From positions 62,001 through 126,000 of the forward strand of contig JARVKI010000105.1 in NCBI GenBank assembly GCA_036674765.1: a DNA stretch of 64,000 bases, in the 5' to 3' direction. Under the pieces are notes generated by a model. The model was not told the DNA's origin and made no database searches. It saw only the letters and a program-made list of their open reading frames with translations. Each line of letters opens with the position of its first letter. Positions within the stretch are counted from its first letter, which is position 1. The position numbers and the translations under genes were made by a program. Shown here one piece after another: positions 32,539 through 42,608 of the stretch. This DNA comes from Seiridium cupressi (lineage: Eukaryota > Ascomycota > Sordariomycetes > Amphisphaeriales > Sporocadaceae).

Positions 32539-34704
32539 CTACGGCCATCCAAGTGTCTCCAGAGTGTTGCGTGCCTCATGCGGCGACATGGGCTGTACAC
32601 CGAGTTGTCGCACTTGAGTGCCCTTCCTCAATCTCTGCAGTCCCAGGGCGACCTTCCAACCCTCTTCTTCACCCAGAACGAACATGTATCTCTTGCCCTC
32701 CTGGTCTCTGATGGTAGCACGGAGTACATGTAGACCGCGCTGCTTCCATTCTCCCGACTGCCCACCAGCATTCGAGCTAGCATACGAGAAGTCGTAATCT
32801 CCATGTGGACAGAGACGACACTCATCCTTGCAGGTACGTAGCATGCTCTCGCAGAACTTGTCGGCCTCGTCGCCGGTGAGCACCTTGGGAACGCCGCGAT
32901 CTACACGTGTGCGAGCGGGTCGATGAAGCAAATTTGGGGTTTTGGCTTGAGGAGCCGGCATTTCAGGAAATGCAGATGAGGAGCACCATACCTCCATCAG
33001 CTTGAGTGTCCAGGCTTTAACGTCCCACTCTCTTTGGGGGACGCCACGGACGTCGTCGTCAATGAACAAACCCTCAGTGGTGATACGGAGAATGAGGCCG
33101 TCAGTCACAGGGCCTTGGCCTGATAAGAGTTGTGATGCAGGAGTCTTGGCGAATTGGTTCATAAAGCCATACACAGCTTTGATGACAATCTTGTTGGGGT
33201 CCTTGGTTGAGTATGGCCCGTGAACAGACGGTGGAGGTGATGTACGCGCAGTTGACTGTGATGGTGCATAGGATGACTCGGTAAAAACAGTCTCACCTGA
33301 CCTCCTCCTCGAATGTCGTTTGGGCTCGTCATAGGGGCGATAGGAGTATGTGTCCTCGTCGGTGGTGCCAGTGAATGTTCTGGCTGTTGGAGCTGGTGGT
33401 CGTTTGGCAGAGCTTGGGTTGGGGTTCGGCGTTGCCGGCGAGGAGGGCTGAGAAGGCGGCCGACCGCCGGGCCAGGGGTTGAACTTCTCGCCCGGTGACG
33501 AGAAGGCATATGTACTCTTCCTTGCGGTCTCGGCGGCTTCCTCCTTCAGTCGTGTTGCCTCACGCTCCTTTGCCTCCTTCTCAAGCTTTTCTCTTAGAGC
33601 CTTTTCTCGCTCGAGACGTTCCCGCAAATCCCTCTCCCTCGCTTCTCTCAACCGGGTTTCGCGGAGCTCCTTCTCTTTAGCTAGCTTTTCCTTCAACTCC
33701 TTCTCCTTCTGCTCCTTCTCGCGTTGCTCTTTTTCGCGAGCTTCTTGCTCGGCTTTCTCCTTCACCTCTTTTTCACGCTGAGCCTTCTCTTGGGCTTCCT
33801 TGTCTGCCTTCTCCTTGGCAACTTGTTCTCGCTTAGCTCTTTCCCGAGCCTCCTTCTCGCGAAGCTCTTTGAGCCGTTTGGCTATTTCCTCCTTTCGCTT
33901 CTGCTCCGCCTCCTTTGCTTTACGCTCCGCTTCTCTCTTCCGGGTCTCCTCCCTTGCCTTTTCCCACGGATTTGCTTGTGGGGCCGGTTTCGGCTGAGGC
34001 TCTGGTTCTGGCTTGGGCGGCGGAGGTTGAGGTTTGGGAGGTGGAGGTTGAGATTTGGGAGGAGGTGGAGGTTGAGGTTTGGGAGGCGGAGGCTGAGGCT
34101 TCGGGGGAGGAGGCGCCTGCTGCCGTTCTTCCTGAGGGGGGGCCTGCTCCGGCTCTGGGCGCTGCTGCCATGAAGACTTGGGCTTCTCGCCGCCTGGAGT
34201 TCCGGGAGTCGGACCAGACTGGGGCGGAGGCGGTGAGCCATGTGGAGGCGGCGGTGGAGGTGGACCACCAGTATCGGGTGTAGGCCCGCCAGCACCAGCC
34301 CAATTGAAGCCTCCACCGGCATTAGGACCCCAACTGTGTGCACCGCCGAATCCTCCTCCAGGTCCTGAGCCACTGTCCGTTTGTGTTCTTCCCAGCGCCC
34401 AGGCGCCCATAGCGACTCCTATGACGAGGAGCATTATGCCGACGCTTCCCATGCCTTGGAATCCATTCCACCAGGTCTTGAAGGCCGGCGCCATGCTATG
34501 GCCGAGCACAACAAGCACCAAAGCCGAAGCAAACCCAGCTGCAAAGCTGTTCACATTGGGCTTGAGCGATGGTAAATATAGGAAACCCGAACCTGAGGAG
34601 TGAGGCGGTATGATGAAGATGTCGTATTTCCCCGGCGGCATGTTCGGGCTTGTCGTCTTTGGGTTCTCGCCATGAGGCGGTGGCGGTGGCGGAGGACCGC
34701 TCAT
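32539..34704 (-). CDS. Two-TM, proline-rich, charged-helix protein
   Basis: An intronless 721-residue protein with four clear parts. Residues 1-50: Pro-rich start. About 53-70 and 85-105: two hydrophobic segments that could be a membrane hairpin. About 110-245: Gly-rich then a repeated Q-P-P-P-P-K-P type tract. About 247-400: an unbroken E/K/R/A helix (R-E-K-E-x-K-E-K type), long enough to form a single alpha helix or coiled coil. The C-terminal ~200 residues look globular and conserved (A-V-Y-G-F-M-N-Q-F, D-G-L-I-L-R-I-T, W-D-V-K-A-W). I recall similar architecture in other ascomycete hypothetical proteins, but no function. The charged repeat produces long open frames on the opposite strand that are not genes. 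Confidence 0.85.
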   Translation of the reverse strand: MSGPPPPPPPHGENPKTTSPNMPPGKYDIFIIPPHSSGSGFLYLPSLKPNVNSFAAGFASALVLVVLGHSMAPAFKTWWNGFQGMGSVGIMLLVIGVAMGAWALGRTQTDSGSGPGGGFGGAHSWGPNAGGGFNWAGAGGPTPDTGGPPPPPPPHGSPPPPQSGPTPGTPGGEKPKSSWQQRPEPEQAPPQEERQQAPPPPKPQPPPPKPQPPPPPKSQPPPPKPQPPPPKPEPEPQPKPAPQANPWEKAREETRKREAERKAKEAEQKRKEEIAKRLKELREKEARERAKREQVAKEKADKEAQEKAQREKEVKEKAEQEAREKEQREKEQKEKELKEKLAKEKELRETRLREARERDLRERLEREKALREKLEKEAKEREATRLKEEAAETARKSTYAFSSPGEKFNPWPGGRPPSQPSSPATPNPNPSSAKRPPAPTARTFTGTTDEDTYSYRPYDEPKRHSRRRSGETVFTESSYAPSQSTARTSPPPSVHGPYSTKDPNKIVIKAVYGFMNQFAKTPASQLLSGQGPVTDGLILRITTEGLFIDDDVRGVPQREWDVKAWTLKLMEVWCSSSAFPEMPAPQAKTPNLLHRPARTRVDRGVPKVLTGDEADKFCESMLRTCKDECRLCPHGDYDFSYASSNAGGQSGEWKQRGLHVLRATIRDQEGKRYMFVLGEEEGWKVALGLQRLRKGTQVRQLGVQPMSPHEARNTLETLGWP

Positions 34705-37292
34705 TGCGAAAAGGTCGCAAAATCAGCGGGGAGGTAAGTGTGTACAGTACAATATCTGTAGTATCGGAAAAGGCAAGCAATGCTCGAGCTATACGGTCGG
34801 ATGATCGGAGGGGTATCTGGAAGCCATCAAGGGTCGTAACGTCATAAGAAGTGTGAAGCTATGCGAAACGATCAATTAGTTGTGGTTCCTCGCGTCTGGA
34901 GTGAGGTTTGTCTTGTATGTAAAGGAGGAAAGATTCCGACGGCGAGCAAATACAAACGACCAGGGACGCGGAAAAGGGTGACAGCCACGGGCAGGGGTCA
35001 CGATGCTGTGGTGATCATGGGTGGGAAGCATCCACTTACTCGGCGGAAAACGAACAGAAACAGTGCCGACAGCCTGCAGGCGGACGGGGGAAAAAACCAC
35101 GAAATAGCGACTGTTGCGCAGCTCCTCTATTCGGACAATATTTCAGACGGAGTGAGATGTCCCCCTCCTCATTCCGCGACGCAAGTGTGCTTGAGAATAG
35201 AAGAGCGAGGAGCGGTGGCAGCGCTTCGGCCACTTTTTTTTTTCTGTTTACTTGGGGTCAATGTGGGTTAGAATGGGGGGGATGTTGACACCGGTGCAGC
35301 TGCAGAAGGTGCCGCCAGTGACAGCGGGTCAGGCTGCAGGCTGTTAGCCTATCCAAGCTCTCGGCTGCAGTGTCTGTCGCCCAATTCGCCCGGGCTAGCT
35401 AGGCAGGCCCCACAATGCACCACTACAGTGGCAGCTCCCGCGCGGTGAGCAGGCCCGCCCCGGTCTTGCCAAAAACTTCGCCCAAGCCAATCGGTACGAT
35501 GCAACTGGATATTCACGACACCGTTTCTATCTGAAGAGGGATCCTCCCGGTCGTTGATGAACTGAAGTTGCGGGATGGTTCCCCCAGAAGTGCACCCGTT
35601 TTAGGGTCTTTGGGGCTACGACCATGTCCATCTCGGCTGCAGAGAATATATGCCCTGGCGCGTCGTCATCTAGTGGAATTGTGATATAGCCGGCAAAAAG
35701 CAATCATCGTCATCTCGCTTTCCGTTCCCGATGCCCGGCTGCTCCCCCTCTCCCTCGTCTGCCCAGACCGGGACCTGCCAAACGACCTAACCAATCGAGA
35801 GATGCATGGGCGCTACAGCACAATGCGTTGTTCGCCTCTGCTCTCTCCACCGGTCGCCGTCTTGCCCCAATCATGGCGAATTGACGCTGCAAATCGATCA
35901 CGACGCGAACTGCAGCAAACACAACGCGTTTCTTGCCATTGGGAGGGCAAACACATTGTTGCACAGAACCAGTGGCTCGTGGATTTATCCAATCTCTTGA
36001 AATTGCCCAATCTCTTACTCCTGCAGGTTGCAACTGTGCTCATGATGGTCCACCTTCGCTGCTCATCTCAGCGAATCGCGGAACACCGCAATCGCCCCGG
36101 ACTGGAACGGTACGACTTGGTGCGGGGGACTAACCGCTAGCACTGCTCGATTTTGCCTCCGAAAGTTGATCACAGTCAGAGATCTCTTTCGGTCGTCGCA
36201 TTGCTGGCCTTCCCCATGTGGACTGCACCGTCATATCATTTACTGGAATCCTGATGGCCGTCAATTTCTCCGCGAAAATCGTCGCAAAGGGTCCAAGGAT
36301 TGGCCGTTGGGCGTCCATTGAACTTATCACAAGACCCTTGTGTCCCAAAAATGAAAATGGTCAGGGATCTGAGCTCTGATTCAACAGACCCTGGTTGCTC
36401 GGCAACGCCTCGCCAAAGTCGCTTGGGTGGGTGACGTAGCCGCATAGCTGACGTGGGGCACGCAGTGTCCAGGCCAAGCCGCCGACAGCCAAAGCGCACG
36501 TGAACCTGATATATGCAAGCCACATCAACGGTTCAAGATATCAAGTAACTCAATATCTCCAGTATTACTCATCTGTCTGATCGTGCTGGTCTCGCTCATG
36601 AAGCAAATGGCTCTATGGCTATATGATATCCGCCAGTGATGTGTTGGGACTGACCAAGGGACTACTATTAACAAGAAATTATAGCGGCTCTGTTCTGAAC
36701 CTTCATGAGTGCCTTCCTAATTGCCACTATGCAATGTTCATTGTGAATGATACTCCCTCTCTGAAGCGGGCCAGTCAGTATCTGTAATGAGAAGTGATCC
36801 ATGTTTCGATGGCCCGTGGAATTCTGATTTGGCACGACGCGCAATTGACACTTCAACTACATAGTTTGGGCCCCGTATGCCTAGCAAGTGTCGATGACTA
36901 AAACCTCTGTTTACACACCCCTCGACCTTCAGGTTAGATGAAAGAGTATATGACACCCTCCTTCTTTGAACGAGTGCCGAGTCTGCGGCCACGTTGAAGA
37001 GACAAGCAAGGAATAAGTGGTTACGAATTGACATGGTTACCTCATGGTCTCTCATTTTATCAAGAAGGGGAGTGGTTTTGTTTTACCTCAGCTGCAACAT
37101 CTACTTGAGAGGCCGTCTTAGCTACCGAAATGGGAATTGTACGCGATGTAGCGGAACCGGCGAGAAATGACTCTGAGCTCGTACTTGGCCTTATAAGAGA
37201 CCTAGCATCTGTCAAGGAGAAGGACATGGCACCGGTGTAGCGTCACTAAGAGCATATGTCCGAGGGCTTGACCAAGTTGCATCACATGGGGA
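34705..37292. other. 2.6-kb spacer without a supportable gene
   Basis: The left end is the promoter of the 721-residue protein. Several frames of 60-110 codons occur, overlapping on both strands around 35700-36140 and 36740-37055, but none has a domain or consistent splicing. A G/T-rich patch lies near 35240-35285. No RNA gene recognised. Confidence 0.45.
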
Positions 37293-37953
37293 TCACTCCG
37301 CCTCGATATCCCATTCCTCCTGCGTGGTTTGCAAGGTCGTCGATTTCAAAACTGCGCGGATTATCACCAATTCATGGCTTGACTGATGGTATCGGGGTCT
37401 CAACCAGTTCACATTACACCAAGGTTCAAGTACGGTGATCAGTTGGATTTTGATCATGAAATCGTGAACCGTAGCGATGCTTGTGCAGAACAAACAAAGA
37501 GGGGGAAAGGGGACAGCAGATAAAGGGAGTCATACCGAGAGGAGAAACGAATGGGAAGTTTACAATGGCTTCCATCCTAAGAGCCAGAATAATAGAAGGC
37601 CAAGGAGCGGCGATAATGACACGTACCTGGAGAGCGTGCGATTCTACGATGGCTGGTTGACCTTTGTACGCTAGGAGTGGAAAGGGGGAGCATCTGAATA
37701 TGCAAAGCCCTAGAAGCATTACGAAATGGGGCCGAAGGTGATGGACGGCAATATGGGGAGAAATCCGTATATTGAGGTCCTCCGTGAGGATGATGATGAA
37801 GGGAGAAGGAAGCTCCCCTCTGCTGCCGTAAAGGCCTAAGACTAAGAACCCCACTGATCCACCCCACGTGGTCTGTGCGTTCATCAGAAGGTACACGACT
37901 GCAAGACCTTCGCCGAACAACAGATTGTAAGAGCGGAAATTCCGGGGGGACAC
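37293..37953 (-). CDS. Putative multi-exon gene of unknown function (5' end open)
   Basis: Three exons fit on the minus strand: to 37627, 37576-37536 and 37479-37293. The introns are 50 bp (GTACGT to TTAG) and 56 bp (GTATGA to CAAG), both of normal fungal size. Joining them gives one frame of about 184 codons without stops, ending in W-D-I-E-A-E. The 5' exon is hydrophobic in places (V-G-F-L-V-L-G-L-Y; H-F-V-M-L-L-G-L-C-I-F). No Met suits as start; a TAG-type acceptor just upstream of the frame (about 37972) suggests a further exon that I could not place. The protein is not recognised. The case rests on splice signals and frame agreement only. Confidence 0.4.
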
Positions 37954-37955
37954 AT

Positions 37956-38498
37956 GGATTGTGGCTTGCTACGGTGTGATGACTGCTTATCTAAACAACA
38001 TAGGAGTCTGCATTGCCATGATGATTGACAACGCTGTGTCTGCCGCCTGGTTCATGTAAGCGGATGATGCTTCATCCTACGATGAGATTTATGGCGGGAG
38101 GGGGGGTGTGAGAAACTGAATTCAGAGTGTTGCCCATGATCAATATCTAGTCAAATCAATAAGTAACAATATCTTGCACTGATGCTCGCTAACAAGATTC
38201 GACCGAGATTGATGTGAGAATCAATACCAATCGATAGTGTCTGTCTACATGGCAGATTCGCCAGCCTAACCCCGTCCTGGTCTACCTGTACTGTTAGGGA
38301 AGTGATAGCTCCACGGCATGCCAAGCCGCTGGGACCCCGCATTGACAGTCCGTGACCGCACCGAGGACAAGCAAGATACAGTAGTTGAAACTTGTTCCAC
38401 GCCTTCCAAACTTGCCTCTGCTCATACAGAATCCTCTCGGTCTTGTCTCTCGATTGTTACGCTGCACGAAAAGATCAAGGAGTACATTCCAAGCAAAG
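37956..38498. other. Spacer upstream of the P-type ATPase pseudogene
   Basis: About 540 bp, probably holding the unplaced first exon of the minus-strand gene and the old promoter of the ATPase. No gene seen. Confidence 0.4.
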
Positions 38499-40870
38499 AT
38501 GGACCGGCCACATGAGCGGGTAGATGCGCCCTGCAGTGCAGGGTGTTGTGGTGGAGCTTCTGTTCCCGAAAACAACCAAGGCACAACTGCGATCGCGAAC
38601 AGAACGCGCATGGCTGAAGACCCAACTTATTCCGATGATTGCTACACCGATACTAAGGATGCGTGCTCTCCTATCGTAACTAAGAGGCAAGATGACAGCC
38701 GTGACACGTGCGGCGGGGATTGTTGCTCGTCCGACGCGAAAGCTCCGATAGTAGCTGTAGCAGATGACTCTCAGAACAGGTATTGCTCCGTTGATGAGGA
38801 CATAGTCCGGAAAGGTTGCCAGGGGCTCTGCTGCTCCGGAGAATAAGCCGATCTGAACAACAACTGCGTCGATAAATGCTGCTCGATCGAAAATGATGGG
38901 CCTACAGATACCTACCAAGACAAGTGTTGCCAGGGCGATAAAGATGACGGTGAAGGCGAACGCAAGGATGCGTGTTGCTCCAAGGGTATAGTTGACTCGA
39001 ACGGAAAGGGCCAGGTCAAAGGTTGTGGTAGTACTGAGCCCGATAGCAAGGACTCGTGCAAGGGCAAATGCTGTTCCGACAAGCCCCGTCAGGAAGAGCC
39101 TGATACTGTCCCGCCATGCTGCGAAGGCAAAGAAAAGCCATGTTGTGATGGTAATGGCCCCCATTACACATCACCTCGAGGAAACCGTGCTCACTATTTG
39201 TAGTATCATGCATCGATCGACTCGTGTCTCGAGAATGTGGAAGCAACGACGACAACGACGAAAAATCGAAGTCTAATAGCACAAAACGAGCTACCATCCG
39301 TCAGCGATATGCTGATAAGTTGTCTGCCTTGGGTTGTATTTGTCGGGCTCTTATCGCCTTGGGGCAGGAATCTTGCTGTGCTCCCTCAAAACAGGCGCCC
39401 ACTATGGCCCGACGCCAAAGGGTCTCGTCCACATCGTCTCGGGGTTCAAAGGAATGCTGCACTCAGGAACGGCCCTCGAATAAAGTCAACAAGTCTTCTT
39501 GCTCTTCCAGATCTGGAGCAAAAGGCAAGGTTGCAGCGTGTAAGGATACTCGCTGCGACACCGAAACTGTGACGCCTGAAAGATCCATAGTCAAAGGTAT
39601 AGGGTCTAAGAATCAGCCCAGTCCCGGACTGGCCTCAAAGGGGAATGGAAGCGTTGATTTAGACTCCGAGAAAGGCTTATCCGGCAAGGAACTTGTCATT
39701 CTCGGTATTAGTGGCATGACTTGCACCGGCTGCGAAACAAAACTCCAGAGAGTTCTTGGAGCTGTATCAGCAGTCAGCAACCTGAAGACGAGTCTCGTTA
39801 TGGCTCGGACCGAGTTCTCTCTAGACGTCGCAGTTATGTCGGTCGAAGGTATTATCAAACATTTGGAAAGGACCACGGAATTCAAGTGCGAGAGGATCTC
39901 TACCAAGGGCTCAACGATCGAGGTCATGCCTACCGGTGACATTCGAACGTTCCTTGACCAGACCTTGCCTTTGGGTGTCAATGACATGCGGCTCATCGGC
40001 AAAGAAATGGTTCGCATCAATTTCGATCCTCGGGTAATTGGGGCAAGACGCCTACTTGAGACGGGGCTTTGCCAGGTAGCGAAGCTCGCACCGCTTCAAC
40101 CTGACATAGGAATCACCGCAGGCGATAAGCACGTGCGGAACATGGGGTACATAACCTTGTTCTCTTCTATTCTTACCATTCCGGTATTGGTTCTTGCGTG
40201 GGCTCCCATTCCACAGCATGATATATCATACGGTATTGCTTCCTTGGTGTTGGCTAGTATCGTTCAATTTGTCGTTGCTGGGCCGTTTTACCCGAAAGCA
40301 GTGAAGAGTCTGATATTCTCTCGGGTTATCGAGATGGACCTGCTCATCGTCCTCAGCACGAGTGCGGCTTACATTTTCTCGGTGATCTCTTTTGGTTACC
40401 TAGTTGCTGGCAAGCCGCTTTCCACAGGAGAGTTCTTTGAGACCAGCACGCTACTTGTATCGCTCATTATGGTCGGACGATGGATTGGCGCCTTGGCACG
40501 CCAGAGAGCTATCAAGTCCATCTCAATTCGATCACTCCAGCCTTCTCAAGCGCAACTGGTAGATGAAGATGGTACACCAGTGGCGGAGATAGACACAAGG
40601 CTGCTTCAATTCGGCGACATATTCTGTGTTCTCCCAGAACATCGTGTTCCCACAGATGGTGTCATCATTAGTGGTTTTTCTGAAGTCGACGAGTCCATGC
40701 TCACCGGAGAATCGAGACCAATTGAGAAGCGGGTTGGTGACCAAGTGATCGCCGGCTCCATCAATGGTTCGGGCAAGTTTCTTGTACGATTGACCCGTCT
40801 TCCGGAAGAGAACACCATCAATGTTATTGCTGGCATGGTTGACAATGCAAAGCTTAGCAAGCCAAGAATT
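38499..40870 (+). pseudogene. Cys-rich copper-type P1B ATPase, broken and 3' truncated (CrpA-like)
   Basis: From Met at 38499 the product is packed with Cys pairs (C-S-A-G-C-C, C-G-G-D-C-C, C-K-G-K-C-C and about eight more), then an HMA-type metal site M-T-C-T-G-C, four hydrophobic segments and the actuator motif M-L-T-G-E-S. This order fits fungal copper exporters of the CrpA type. Three lesions are visible: a TAA at 38844-38846 where the Cys-rich frame carries on unchanged; a frameshift between about 39155 and 39201, after which the reading moves to the frame of S-C-I-D-R-L; and loss of everything after A-K-L-S-K-P-R at about 40870, so the CPC channel motif, the phosphorylated D-K-T-G-T and the ATP-binding domain are gone. 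It cannot transport. The living gene would have exported Cu+ at the plasma membrane. Confidence 0.88.
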
Positions 40871-41208
40871 TCGAACTCCACATCCTTGACGATGCGGTCA
40901 ATAATTCGTACGACAAGGCAACTCTGCATTCTAACCTATTCGACACTCAGTGCGGGACAACAGTCCAACGTACATGTACATATGGAATCCGTGTGGTAGA
41001 AGCTTGGGATGTTGCCTGTGCCTACCAGGAGCGGGAACCCCAACGTCCAGGCCACCAAGGGCTTTCAGTTGCAGGAGGAGAGAAACCCATTGTACACAAG
41101 TCGTGGATAATAGTATTGCATCTCTTTGGTGCCTCTACCAAGCAGGTTGTAGATGATACGGTGGTAGGTACAGCCCCGTATCCTTCTTTCTTTCATCACG
41201 CTGGTTAG
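40864..41208 (+). other. Open frame of unknown origin joined to the ATPase break
   Basis: Right at the ATPase breakpoint a different plus frame opens and runs 114 codons to a stop at 41208, starting F-E-L-H-I-L-D-D-A-V. Its amino-acid make-up at first looks coding. It might be the tail of another gene brought in by the rearrangement that removed the ATPase 3' half. I do not recognise it, and chance cannot be excluded. Confidence 0.25.
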
Positions 41209-41233
41209 GCAGCGGTGCCTGTTCCTTGCTCAG

Positions 41234-41755
41234 CTAAAGCCAGCGGCATTCATCAGGCTCCATTCGCTTGCCCCAGTCGAAATTCTTCTCATCTTTGATC
41301 TCCATGGCCCATTTGCCTCTCCAATTCGGATTTTCCTCATCATCACCGGAGCCAGCCACGAACATAAATGCATCTTTCCACTCACCCTCCTCGAGCTGCC
41401 TCATCTGCCTCCCACGCTTGTAGTCATGCCAGATTTTGGTGAGCCAGCCAAAGGGGCCGCGATAATGGTGGCTGGTTGCGATCAAGGTTGTTGGTGCTAT
41501 CTGCCCGTTCTATACACTTGATGATGATTGGCCTTCCTTCGTAGACTGAGAGGAACGTCGAATGTGCTCACTGAAGTCGACCATGCGAAGTTGAAGATTA
41601 CCTTGAGAACTGTCTTCTTGTGGGATCACGTTCGCAGCCTGTTGTGGATGAATGACATCCCACAGCTCGTAGCGCCAGCCGCGTTGTCCAACATGATTCC
41701 TATCTGGTTGCATCTTGATACCGTTTCCATATACGTTTATACCTCGAATATTCAA
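41234..41755 (-). CDS. Small hypothetical protein, gene model unresolved
   Basis: Two stretches of the same minus frame (to 41755 and 41485-41234) are split by a single TAG at 41510-41512. The downstream part, rich in W, K, E and D (W-L-T-K-I-W-H-D-Y-K-R-G-R and D-D-E-E-N-P-N-W), looks like genuine protein. A GTAATC donor near 41606 and the TATAG acceptor at the stop could form an intron, but that join gives another frame, so either a different donor is used or the gene is broken. Not recognised; C-terminus at 41234 is fairly secure if the gene is real. Confidence 0.35.
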
Positions 41756-42149
41756 GACACGTATTGTAGTTTCCGTTCAGAGAAGCGCCCTCACTTCATT
41801 TGACTTTGACATATATTTCTCTGGTACCTTCTCAGGGCTAGCGAAGTCGCTCAGTTCACTGATCTCCTTAGTGGGGCTGAGTCGATATTGAAAAGTCAAC
41901 CTGGTCGTCTCAACAGGGAATAGTGATAGGAGCAATTTTGGAGGTCAAAAGAAGGCTAGATGTGAGGGTTCGAAGTGCGAGAGTGTCGAAGTAAGTTGAC
42001 GAAAGTGATGAAGGAGACTGAGACCTATATTCGTTGGCGAAAGCAGCGCGACGTCACTAATGGGACGTAGGACCTGACTTACAACACACCTCAATGTAGA
42101 CGTGGCAGATATTCAGGAGGGGAGCACTTAATATTCATTATAAGGACGG
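41756..42149. other. Spacer between the small gene and the AT-rich island
   Basis: About 390 bp of ordinary composition, upstream of the small minus-strand gene. No feature named. Confidence 0.4.
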
Positions 42150-42604
42150 GTAATCTACGAATTAATATAAAACCCCGGGATTCGCATACCCCTCTAATTT
42201 ATATAGTTAATCTTCAACTTTTAAAACATTAAAAATAAAAAAGAATATAAGTTTAATTAAAACTTATTTATAAATAAAGATAAAAATAAAAATATATAGT
42301 TTTAATGATACGATAAGTGAGGGGGACCCTACAGGTCCCAGTCACATGAGATAGATAGAGCTTGGGCCAGCTGCCACGGTAGCCAGCCCCCACTAGATAG
42401 ATCCAGCAGCTCCTCCTCCTGAGCTGGGAATCCATCTTATTTCACCACACTTCACCCCCCCCCCCCCCCCCACCTCTATGTGACCATACCATTTAACTAA
42501 TAAAGAATTAATAAAATAATATTTAATTTAAAGCGATAAATAAATCTAAAACTTTAAATTAATGGTAATGGTGATTTATATGACCTTAAAGGTTTATAGA
42601 AATA
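42150..42604. mobile_element. AT-rich island with GC-normal core, probable repeat relic
   Basis: Two strongly AT-rich arms (about 42155-42315 and 42481-42604) flank a core of normal composition (about 42316-42480). The core contains an inverted repeat GGGACC-CTACA-GGTCCC near 42325-42341 and a run of 17 C near 42455-42471. The arms have the same texture as the block at 30237. A short non-autonomous element worn down by C-to-T change is the simplest reading. It ends just past the stop codon of the membrane-protein gene on the minus strand, so it replaces the 3' flank of that gene. Confidence 0.45.
42455..42471. repeat. Poly-C tract (17 C)
   Basis: An uninterrupted run of 17 C in the core of the AT-rich island. 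Length is likely variable between strains and prone to sequencing error. Confidence 0.9.
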
Positions 42605-42608
42605 AGCA

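Noticed and set aside
32900..33000. In-frame GTATGG to GTAG segment in the 721-residue gene that could be an intron
   Set aside because: Removing it shifts the frame, whereas reading through keeps one uninterrupted protein.
33479..34603. Several long plus-strand open frames, some Leu/Phe/Arg-rich
   Set aside because: They are antisense to the E/K/R helix and proline tract of the minus-strand 721-residue gene; repeated codons keep the other strand free of stops.
35710..36140. Overlapping frames on both strands
   Set aside because: Four overlapping frames of about equal length and no domain point to chance in a GC-rich stretch.
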